From an uncultured Collinsella sp. (GTDB taxonomy: Bacteria > Actinomycetota > Coriobacteriia > Coriobacteriales > Coriobacteriaceae), in contig CATWQC010000018.1 in NCBI GenBank assembly GCA_958352845.1, positions 1 through 36,468 on the forward strand: a DNA stretch of 36,468 nucleotides. Direction: 5' to 3'. Made by a program: the position numbers and the translations under genes. Positions 1 to 7,224 of this stretch are shown piece by piece. How positions within the stretch are numbered: position 1 is the stretch's first letter; each line of letters starts with the position of its first letter. The notes beneath the pieces are model-generated. The model was not told the origin of the DNA. It did no database searches and saw only the letters and a list, made by a program, of their open reading frames with translations.

Positions 1-50
1 CGGGTGCCCTACCGGGAGTAGCCCCGACGGTTGACAAAACTATAGGAACA

Positions 51-72
51 CCCAACTGCCACCCAACTGCCA
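51..72. repeat. 11-bp perfect tandem repeat
   Basis: The unit CCCAACTGCCA occurs twice in tandem in the gene-free edge of the window. I see no convincing gene in bases 1-138. No function is assigned. Confidence 0.6.
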
Positions 73-138
73 AGCAATGGAGATGCCGCAGGTAGAGGAC
101 GGACAGCGAGCGACGTCCAGAGCGAACAAGTTGGCATG

Positions 139-180
139 AAAAAGGCAAGGCATAGACCTTCTGGTCATGCCTTGCCTTTT
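139..180 (-). terminator. Intrinsic terminator after rpoD
   Basis: A GC-rich stem (GGCAAGGCAT with GACC, small loop, GGTC with ATGCCTTGCC) is flanked by A-tracts and T-tracts on both sides. It could therefore stop transcription from either direction. It lies about 70 bases beyond the rpoD stop and probably ends the whole rimP-to-rpoD operon. Confidence 0.8.
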
Positions 181-206
181 GAATGACAAATTGTCGCTCT
201 GGGCGG

Positions 207-248
207 CGCGCAGCGTCGACTGGTCCGCCGTTCGGTAGAACGGCGGAA
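207..248. repeat. REP-like hairpin repeat, copy 1 (3' of rpoD)
   Basis: The block begins CGCGCAGCGTCGA and contains a perfect 9-bp stem, CCGCCGTTC / GAACGGCGG, with loop GGTA. A related block sits just after the DUF4956 gene at 22531-22572, where the stem is CCGGCGTTC / GAACGCCGG with loop GGCA. The stem differences between the two are compensated. Both copies lie immediately 3' of the last gene of a minus-strand operon. Confidence 0.65.
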
Positions 249-250
249 CC

Positions 251-1597
251 CTAAGACTCGATGTAGTCCTTAAGCTTGCTGGAGCGGCTGGGATGGCGGA
301 GCTTGGCCAGGGTCTTGGACTCGATCTGGCGGATGCGCTCACGCGTGACGCCAAACTCGCGGCCGACTTCCTCGAGCGTACGGGGATGTCCGTCGACAAG
401 GCCAAAGCGCAGCTCGATAACCTTGCGCTCACGATCGGCAAGCGAGTCGAGCACCTGGGTGAGCTGCTCCTGCAGCATGGAGAAGCTGGCGGCATCGGGC
501 GGAACGATAGCCTGGGAGTCCTCGATGAAGTCGCCCAGCTGGGAATCCTCTTCCTCGCCGATAGGGGTCTCGAGCGACACGGGCTCCTGCGAGATCTTCT
601 GGATCTCGCGGACGCGGTCTGCACTCATGTCCATCTCGGCACCGATCTCCTCGGGGGTCGGGTCGCGACCCAGGTCCTGAAGGAGCTGGCGCTGCACGCG
701 GACGAGCTTGTTGATGGTCTCGACCATGTGCACGGGAATACGGATGGTACGGGCCTGGTCGGCGATAGCACGCGTGATGGCCTGACGGATCCACCACGTG
801 GCGTACGTGGAGAACTTAAAGCCCTTCTGGTAGTCGAACTTCTCGACGGCGCGGATCAGACCGAGGTTGCCCTCCTGGATCAGGTCCAGGAACAGCATGC
901 CGCGACCGACATAGCGCTTGGCGATGGAGACGACCAGACGCAAGTTGGCGCTGATGAGCGCCTGCTTGGCCTCGAGACCGACGTTCTCGATACGGGTCAG
1001 GCGACGCATCTCGGCGCGGGTGAGCTCGATCTCGCCCGCCTCGGCGGCCTCGAGCTTCTCGGTGGCATCGAGACCGGCCTCGATCTTCATGGCCAGATCA
1101 ACCTCTTCTGAGGCGGTCAGCAGGTCGACCTTGCCGATCTCCTTAAGGTACATACGAACCGGGTCGCCGGTCAGCATCACCGTGGAGGCATCGATGCCAC
1201 GCACGCGCGAACGCGAACGGGACGTGCGCACGGTGCGCTTCTTCTTGTTCTTGGAAGAACCCATCTCGGCGTCGGCCTGACGGGCCATCTTAAGCTCGTG
1301 ATCGTCGAGCGAGCCGGAATCGTGCTCGTCGTCATCGAAATCGTCGGTATCGCTATCGTTATCGTCATCGTCGACGTCCATGGGGGCGTCGTCGTTACCG
1401 CTCGCGGAGATAATCTGGATGCCGCTGTTGCGCAGCGCGGAATACACCGCGTTGAGCTGCTCGTCAGACACATCGATATCCTTCAGGGCGACCTGAATCT
1501 CGTCCTCGGTTACCGAAGTCCTGTTTGAGCCGTTGCCCATGAGCTTTGCAACGTAGGATTCCAGCCCAGTACCCGTGCTCTCACTCTTTTTTGGCAC
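251..1597 (-). CDS. rpoD: RNA polymerase primary sigma factor (RpoD/SigA)
   Basis: This is the housekeeping sigma-70 factor that recruits RNA polymerase to -10/-35 promoters. The sequence shows a very acidic Asp-rich N-terminal segment, then region 1.2 (DPVRMYLKEIGKVDLL), region 2 with the -10 binding part (YATWWIRQAITRAI), region 3, and region 4 with its helix-turn-helix (EVGREFGVTRERIRQIE). The C-terminus is typical of a group 1 sigma factor. An ATG exists at 1612, but AAGGGAGA lies at ideal distance before a GTG at 1597, so I prefer that start (448 aa). It is the last gene of the operon, 110 bases after dnaG, and a strong terminator follows. The family call is very secure; only the start is uncertain. 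Confidence 0.97.
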   Translation of the reverse strand: MPKKSESTGTGLESYVAKLMGNGSNRTSVTEDEIQVALKDIDVSDEQLNAVYSALRNSGIQIISASGNDDAPMDVDDDDNDSDTDDFDDDEHDSGSLDDHELKMARQADAEMGSSKNKKKRTVRTSRSRSRVRGIDASTVMLTGDPVRMYLKEIGKVDLLTASEEVDLAMKIEAGLDATEKLEAAEAGEIELTRAEMRRLTRIENVGLEAKQALISANLRLVVSIAKRYVGRGMLFLDLIQEGNLGLIRAVEKFDYQKGFKFSTYATWWIRQAITRAIADQARTIRIPVHMVETINKLVRVQRQLLQDLGRDPTPEEIGAEMDMSADRVREIQKISQEPVSLETPIGEEEDSQLGDFIEDSQAIVPPDAASFSMLQEQLTQVLDSLADRERKVIELRFGLVDGHPRTLEEVGREFGVTRERIRQIESKTLAKLRHPSRSSKLKDYIES

Positions 1598-1643
1598 AGA
1601 TTCTCCCTTCATAGTCCACAGGACTCATTACTTTAGCACACAC

Positions 1644-1655
1644 ATAGACGTCTAT
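1644..1655. promoter_or_regulatory. 12-bp palindrome in the dnaG-rpoD gap
   Basis: ATAGACGTCTAT is a perfect palindrome between the dnaG stop and the rpoD start. It may be an operator for an internal rpoD promoter, but no clear -35/-10 pair was identified. Confidence 0.3.
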
Positions 1656-1707
1656 ACCCAAAATTCAGACTGGATATAGGCGTAAATACGCTGGTTGACC
1701 ACAACAT

Positions 1708-3822
1708 CTAGGCTTGGTCGGCGCCCGTCGTGTCCAAACCGATCAAACGGAACGGGTCTGCCACGCCGCCGATCGACTTTTGGAGCTCGCGCTGGCGCTG
1801 AGAATCCTGCATCGCCTGCATCGTCAGCACACGGCGCGCCTCGTCGTCGAGCGACCGGTCCTGGCGTAGCTTGGCCTGTGCGGCACGCATACGACGTTTG
1901 ATGGTGTAGAGCTCGAGGGTATCGAGCATAAACACGATGTTCGTCTCGGTGGGGTGCTTGCTCGTCGACGAAATGCGCCCGGCGCTGACAAGCGACGCCG
2001 CCTCGGGACACACCGCGCGCGCCGCATCCATGCACGCCGTGGGATCGGTGCCCGGCGGCGTCGCGAGCACGGCCCACGCGATGGACTCGTGGCGCGGATC
2101 CACCCACTCGATCGAGCAGATGCGGTCGGCATACGTGCGGAAGAGGTCGGGGTAGCTCGTGAGCATCGTCAGCAGCTCGCGCTCCCCCGCCAGAGACTTT
2201 CGTTCCAGGTCGGTCAGCACGATCGGCATCGTCGATGCCGCAGACACGTCCGTTGCATCGGCAACCGGCGCCGCGCCATCCACACCAACCGGCACATCGA
2301 TCGGCGGCATATCGTCGACGACCTCGACCGGCGCGGCCCCGTAGGCCTCGAGCGGCACATAGTCGTACGGCTCTTCCTCGACCGGTGCGGACACCGGCGG
2401 CGTCGCTCCCGACGCCCAGGCACCGCGAGACGCCTCCCGCGAACCAGACGCCCGACCGCCCGCGCTGCCTGCGCGCTCGGCCTGCGCCCGCTGGCGCTCG
2501 TAGTTCTGCTCGCGACGACGCTCGGCATCCTCACGCTTGGCAACATCGCGAAACACGCGTCCCGAGCTCGAACGCACCGTCTCCAAGTCCAAACCCAACA
2601 AGTCGGCAATCTGGATAAAGTACGTATCGATCATATAGCTATCGCGCAGCGGATAGATAAGCGTCAGCGCATCCTCGAGCGCCTTGGCACGACCGCCCGG
2701 CGTGGTAATGTCACTCGACTCCTGCAGTGAGCGGTACACAAAGTCCATGAGGGGCTCGGCGGCATCGATGCGCGCCTGCAGCGCCTCGCCACCATGCGCG
2801 GTGATGAACTCCATGGGGTCGTTGCCGTCGGGAAGCACCACGCAGCGCAGGTCCATCGAATCCTGCTCGATAAACTGAATCGCGCGACGTGCAGCCTTTT
2901 GACCGGCGGAATCACCGTCGAACATATACACGATGCGCTTGGCAAAACGGGTGAGCGTCTTTACGTGATGTTCCGTCAGCGCCGTGCCCAGCGTGGCGAC
3001 GACGTTTTTAATCCCCGCCTCCCAGCAGGCGATGCAGTCGGTATATCCCTCCACCACGATGGCGGTATCCTGCGCGACGATAAACTCCTTAGCCCAGTTA
3101 AAGCCGTAGAGGTTTCGCTTTTTATGGAACACGCTCGTCTCGGCGGTGTTGAGGTACTTCGGCTGGCCGTCGCCCATAATGCGCCCGCCAAAGGCGATGT
3201 TATGACCCTGCTCGTCAAAGATGGGAAACATCACGCGGTCGTAAAAACGATCGGCAAGCTGCCCGCGCCCACGGCTCACGGCCACGTTGGCGTCGATCAT
3301 CTCCTGCGGGGTAAAGCCCGCCTGCGAAAGATGCGACACCAGCGCGTTGCGACCCGGCGCAAAGCCCAGGCAGTAGCGGCGGCAGACGTCGCCGCCCATG
3401 CCGCGGCTGGCGAAATACTCGCGCGGACGGCTGTCCTTACCGCGCATGAGCATGGTGTGGTAGAACTGGGCGGTCTCGGCGCACAGGTCATAGATGCGGG
3501 CACGCTTGGTGCCGTGCTCGCGATAGGCGCCGGTATCGTGCAGCTCAATGCCGGCACGGTCGGCCAGGTAGCGAATCGACTCGGGAAAGCTCAGGTTCTC
3601 GCGCTTCATGATGTAGGTGAAGACGTCGCCGCCCTCACCACAGCCAAAGCAGTGCCACACCTGCGTGGCGGGGATAATATGAAATGACGGGGTCTTTTCG
3701 CCATGGAAGGGGCAGCAACCCCAAAACTCATGGCCACGGGGCTTGAGCTCAACCGTTTCCTGCACGATGGCAACCAGGTCGGACGCAGCACGCACCTGGT
3801 CTTTTTCCTCATCGCTAATCAC
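1708..3822 (-). CDS. dnaG: DNA primase DnaG
   Basis: DnaG makes the RNA primers for chromosome replication. The N-terminal CHC2 zinc finger is visible (C37-x2-H40, then C58-x2-C61), followed by the catalytic TOPRIM core with VVEGYTD and the metal-binding FDGDSAG. A long Ala/Arg-rich linker leads to the C-terminal helicase-interacting region. At 704 aa it is somewhat longer than many primases because of that linker. The start is GTG at 3822, preceded by GGGGGTGA at good spacing, and overlaps the end of ribF by 8 bases. It is followed by rpoD, the classical macromolecular-synthesis pair, but rpsU is not present here. Confidence 0.97.
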   Translation of the reverse strand: MISDEEKDQVRAASDLVAIVQETVELKPRGHEFWGCCPFHGEKTPSFHIIPATQVWHCFGCGEGGDVFTYIMKRENLSFPESIRYLADRAGIELHDTGAYREHGTKRARIYDLCAETAQFYHTMLMRGKDSRPREYFASRGMGGDVCRRYCLGFAPGRNALVSHLSQAGFTPQEMIDANVAVSRGRGQLADRFYDRVMFPIFDEQGHNIAFGGRIMGDGQPKYLNTAETSVFHKKRNLYGFNWAKEFIVAQDTAIVVEGYTDCIACWEAGIKNVVATLGTALTEHHVKTLTRFAKRIVYMFDGDSAGQKAARRAIQFIEQDSMDLRCVVLPDGNDPMEFITAHGGEALQARIDAAEPLMDFVYRSLQESSDITTPGGRAKALEDALTLIYPLRDSYMIDTYFIQIADLLGLDLETVRSSSGRVFRDVAKREDAERRREQNYERQRAQAERAGSAGGRASGSREASRGAWASGATPPVSAPVEEEPYDYVPLEAYGAAPVEVVDDMPPIDVPVGVDGAAPVADATDVSAASTMPIVLTDLERKSLAGERELLTMLTSYPDLFRTYADRICSIEWVDPRHESIAWAVLATPPGTDPTACMDAARAVCPEAASLVSAGRISSTSKHPTETNIVFMLDTLELYTIKRRMRAAQAKLRQDRSLDDEARRVLTMQAMQDSQRQRELQKSIGGVADPFRLIGLDTTGADQA

Positions 3823-4822
3823 GGATGCTCACCCCCTGCTCACCCAAATGATGACGGATATCGTCAATATTACCCTCGACGGTCGCGATCAACTCGTCCA
3901 GCGAATCGAACACGCGCGATGGGCGCAGCCAACGCGTAAACGCCAGCGACACCGAGGCGCCGTACAGGTCGCCCGCATACCCGATCAAGTTGGCCTCGAG
4001 ATGCGCCGAGGCGGCATCGTCGGCATACGTCGGCGGCAGGCCCACGTTGACGGCGGCAGGCCATACGGTATCGTCGACCAGCACCAGGCCCTCGTAGACG
4101 CCATCGGCAGGCACCTGAATGCCCTCGGGCACCTGAATATTTGCCGTAGGAAAACCCATGTCGGAACCCTGGTGACGACCGCCGGCAACAATACCTCGCA
4201 GCATGTACGGACGACCGAGCAGCTCGGCGGCAAGCTCAACATGACCCTGGCACAGCTCCTGGCGAATACGGGTGGCACAGATCGTCTGCCCATCGACGCA
4301 CAGCAGCTCGTGGCCAAAGACGTCTACACCGCGCGTGGCCCCCCACGCCTGCATCTCGGCAACGCCCGAGGCGCCGCCGCGGCCCAACCTAAAGTCGCTA
4401 CCCACGCGAATCGAACGGATATCCACGACGCGTGACAACAGCTCAAGAAAGCCCACGTGGTCGAGTGCCGCAACCGCAGGCGTAAAGGAAACGGCTACGA
4501 CCGCATCGACCCCGGTGAGAGCCAGGGCATGCAGGCGGTCGGCCGTCGTCATTAGTTTTTGAGCGGGCGAAGGGCTCACCACTACGTCCGGGTCGGGATC
4601 GAAGGTGACCACGACCGCCCTGCAGCCGTGGTTACGCGCATCGCGAACGACCGCGTCGATCAGTTCGCGATGCCCCCGATGCACGCCATCGAACACGCCG
4701 ATGGCGATCGACGCGGCGCCCAGGCACGCGCAATCATCAAATGCATCGGCGGCGACGATGCGGGCCTCATCCGACTCGCCCGCGAAAAAGATACGCGCGA
4801 GCTCGTGGGAGGTCAGCATCAT
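3815..4822 (-). CDS. ribF: Bifunctional riboflavin kinase / FAD synthetase (RibF)
   Basis: RibF converts riboflavin to FMN and FMN to FAD. The N-terminal nucleotidyltransferase domain has its signature GVFDGVHRGH near residues 42-51, and the C-terminal flavokinase domain has GFPTAN and GVYEGLV. The length (335 aa) is a little above the usual 300-320, with a slightly longer N-terminus. The start overlaps the truB stop as ATGA, which implies translational coupling. Linkage to truB is common in bacteria. The call is secure. Confidence 0.95.
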   Translation of the reverse strand: MMLTSHELARIFFAGESDEARIVAADAFDDCACLGAASIAIGVFDGVHRGHRELIDAVVRDARNHGCRAVVVTFDPDPDVVVSPSPAQKLMTTADRLHALALTGVDAVVAVSFTPAVAALDHVGFLELLSRVVDIRSIRVGSDFRLGRGGASGVAEMQAWGATRGVDVFGHELLCVDGQTICATRIRQELCQGHVELAAELLGRPYMLRGIVAGGRHQGSDMGFPTANIQVPEGIQVPADGVYEGLVLVDDTVWPAAVNVGLPPTYADDAASAHLEANLIGYAGDLYGASVSLAFTRWLRPSRVFDSLDELIATVEGNIDDIRHHLGEQGVSIRD

Positions 4823-5751
4823 CGAACACCGCCGATCGCCTGCGGAAAGACATGCTCCATAACAAAGCGACCGCCCTCGATACGGGCGAGCGCCTTGAGC
4901 CCGCCATCGAGCACCAGCGCAAACGGCGCCTTCGACGCATCGAAGCCCCCAAGCGCGCGCTCAATAGGAATACGACGTCCGCACAGCAGATCGTCGGCAA
5001 GATCACCCGGCAAGTCGACGCGCGTGGCGCCCAGTGCCGCAATGGGATCCAGGGCAAAGCCAGCAGCAGACTCGGCAGAAAGCTCCTCGACCGCATGGCA
5101 GGCACCGATGGAAACAACGCCGGAGGCTGTACGGCGCAGTGCGGAAATATGCGCCGCGTTGTCGCAGGCACGACCCAGGTCGCGAGCGAGCGCACGGATG
5201 TAGGTGCCCTTGCTCACCGAAAACGCCACGGTCCAAACACAGGCGTCGCCGTCGCCACTCACGGCAATCAGGTCGGCGGAGTACACCTCGACCGGACGCG
5301 GGGGCAGCGACACGGCATTGCCCTCGCGCGCAGCCTTATAGGCGCGTACGCCGTTGACCGAAATGGCCGAAAACGCCGGCGGCACCTGCATCTGCGGGCC
5401 CAACATGGTGCACAGGCGCTCGCGGGCATAGGACGGATCGCGCAGCTCGGCGGCTATGGGCACCGTGCGGACGGCCTCGCCTTCCGCATCATCGGTATTG
5501 GTCTCGACGCCAAACGAGATGTCGGCGACGTAGCTTTTGGTATCGAGTGTGAGCATGCCCAGCAGACGCGTTGCCTGGCCCACGCCCACCACCATGACAC
5601 CCGAGGCCATGGGGTCGAGCGTACCGGCATGGCCGACGCGTCGCTCATGGAGGGCGCGTCGGCACTGCGATACCACGTCGTGGGACGTACAGCCCACCGG
5701 CTTATCGACGGCGAGCAGCATATTCAATTGAGAAGGCGTACGACGAGCCAT
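4819..5751 (-). CDS. truB: tRNA pseudouridine(55) synthase TruB
   Basis: TruB makes pseudouridine 55 in the T-loop of tRNAs. The catalytic motif HAGTLDPMASG is present, with D46 as the expected nucleophile, and KPVGCTSHD lies just upstream. The TruB C-terminal region follows, for 310 aa in total. An alternative Met is at residue 11, but the first Met has GGATGG before it. It lies 14 bases after nrnA and overlaps ribF by four bases, within the rimP-to-rpoD operon. Confidence 0.95.
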   Translation of the reverse strand: MARRTPSQLNMLLAVDKPVGCTSHDVVSQCRRALHERRVGHAGTLDPMASGVMVVGVGQATRLLGMLTLDTKSYVADISFGVETNTDDAEGEAVRTVPIAAELRDPSYARERLCTMLGPQMQVPPAFSAISVNGVRAYKAAREGNAVSLPPRPVEVYSADLIAVSGDGDACVWTVAFSVSKGTYIRALARDLGRACDNAAHISALRRTASGVVSIGACHAVEELSAESAAGFALDPIAALGATRVDLPGDLADDLLCGRRIPIERALGGFDASKAPFALVLDGGLKALARIEGGRFVMEHVFPQAIGGVR

Positions 5752-5766
5752 GTACCATCCAAAATG

Positions 5767-6810
5767 TTAGAGCTCGACGGTCACCGAAGCGGGATCCTCC
5801 CCCACCAGCTCGGCCAGCATGGGAAGTGCCACGGCGAGCGTCTCGCGAATCGTTCCGTTGTTGGAAAAGCCGGCGGCGGCATGATGCCCGCCACCGCCAA
5901 AGTTGGCAGCGATCTCGGACACATCAAGGTCACCCTTGGAGCGCAGGTTGCCGCGTACCTTGGTATCGCCCTCAATGCCCTTCAGAAACAGGCAGACCTC
6001 CACACCCATAACCGAACGCACCACATCGACCAGGCCGTCGCACTCATCCGAAGTGACGCCGCAGGCCTCGAGGTCGCTCTGGTACGCATAACTATATGCC
6101 ACGCGACCGTGCGCCACTGTTTTGATGCGGCCCATAACGATGGACTTAAGATGCAAGAACTCTACACGCATGCTCTGGTAGACCTCGAGCGCAACACGCG
6201 CGGGATCGGCACCGTGCGCGACCAGGCGCGAGGCGGCATGGAACGCAGCTGCATCGGCGTTTTGGTACTGAAAACGGCCGGTATCGGTCACCAGGCCGCA
6301 CAGCAGGCAGGTCGCGACACCATCGCGAGCCACAATGCCGCAATTGTCCAAAAAACGGTCGATGATCATGGCGCAGGCTGCGGCGCCGACGCACCTCAGG
6401 CTCAGCTCGGCAAATTCCTCACGCGCCGGATGATGATCGAAGCACACCACATGCGACGAGCGGCGGAGTACCTCGGCTGAGTTGTTCAGACGCTCGACGA
6501 CCGGCACGTCCACTGAGATGAACAGGTCCGGATTGCCGGTATACGCAGATGCCGGCACCAGACGGTCGGCACCCTCCATAAAGCGGTAGATGCGCGGAAC
6601 CGGGTCATCGTCTGCCAGCAGCAGGGCAATGTCCTTGTTGGGGAAAAACTTCATAAGCGATAAGCCCAGGCCCAGCACGGAGCCCAGGGCGTCACCATCG
6701 GGAGACGTATGTCCCGAAATCGCAATGGAGGACGCACCCTCGATGAGCTCGAGGATGCGTCGCTGAATATCTGCAGACTCGCACGATGCGAGGTCGGCGG
6801 AATTACTCAT
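5767..6810 (-). CDS. nrnA: DHH/DHHA1 phosphoesterase, NrnA-like oligoribonuclease / pAp phosphatase
   Basis: Proteins of this family degrade short oligoribonucleotides (nanoRNA) and often dephosphorylate 3'-phosphoadenosine 5'-phosphate. Visible motifs are SGHTSPDGDALGS (H34, D38, D40), the DHH motif at about residues 125-127, and the DHHA1 glycine motif GGGGHHAAAGF near the C-terminus. At 347 aa it is slightly longer than Bacillus NrnA. The start overlaps the rbfA stop by 8 bases. A place between rbfA and truB is typical in Gram-positives. The substrate (nanoRNA, pAp or cyclic-dinucleotide breakdown products) is inferred from the family. Confidence 0.9.
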   Translation of the reverse strand: MSNSADLASCESADIQRRILELIEGASSIAISGHTSPDGDALGSVLGLGLSLMKFFPNKDIALLLADDDPVPRIYRFMEGADRLVPASAYTGNPDLFISVDVPVVERLNNSAEVLRRSSHVVCFDHHPAREEFAELSLRCVGAAACAMIIDRFLDNCGIVARDGVATCLLCGLVTDTGRFQYQNADAAAFHAASRLVAHGADPARVALEVYQSMRVEFLHLKSIVMGRIKTVAHGRVAYSYAYQSDLEACGVTSDECDGLVDVVRSVMGVEVCLFLKGIEGDTKVRGNLRSKGDLDVSEIAANFGGGGHHAAAGFSNNGTIRETLAVALPMLAELVGEDPASVTVEL

Positions 6811-7213
6811 CTAAAGCTGCCTCCTGGGCGGCATCCGCTATGGGATAGCCGTCCTCGTCCTTTTCGATCGCAAGCGTGGCCGGAACGTTTTCCAGCGCAC
6901 GCGTGATGCGCTCGGCCTCATCGGTCGAGCGATCGATGCGAAAATCGAGCTCGGGCGTGACGCGCCAATCGAGCGAGCGAGCCAACAGGCTGCGAAAACG
7001 GCCCTTGGCGCTGGCAAGCGCCTCCATGACCTCATCGTAGCGGCTCGCATCGCACGACACGTACACGCGTGCGAACGAACGGTCCACCGCGACCTCGACC
7101 GCGGTCAGGGTGACCAGGTCGAGACGCGGATCGGAAACCTCAAAGAGCAGGATATAACCGAGCTTCTCGCGAAGCTGCTCGCCCAAACGGCGGGTTGCCT
7201 GCGTTTGCTTCAT
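6803..7213 (-). CDS. rbfA: Ribosome-binding factor A (RbfA)
   Basis: RbfA binds the 30S subunit late in maturation, at helix 1 of 16S rRNA. The 136-aa protein has the type II KH-like fold typical of the family, with recognisable stretches YILLFEVSDPRLDLVTLTAV and VYVSCDAS. The frame is open much further upstream, but MKQTQATRR at 7213 is the natural start: it has GGGGG about 8 bases before it and gives the family's usual length. It lies 11 bases after the infB stop. Confidence 0.93.
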   Translation of the reverse strand: MKQTQATRRLGEQLREKLGYILLFEVSDPRLDLVTLTAVEVAVDRSFARVYVSCDASRYDEVMEALASAKGRFRSLLARSLDWRVTPELDFRIDRSTDEAERITRALENVPATLAIEKDEDGYPIADAAQEAALDE

Positions 7214-7224
7214 AGCGCTACCCC

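Noticed and set aside
1..138. tRNA or partial gene at the window edge
   Set aside because: I could not fold a cloverleaf or find a supported reading frame; TTGACA at 32-37 has no properly spaced -10 box.
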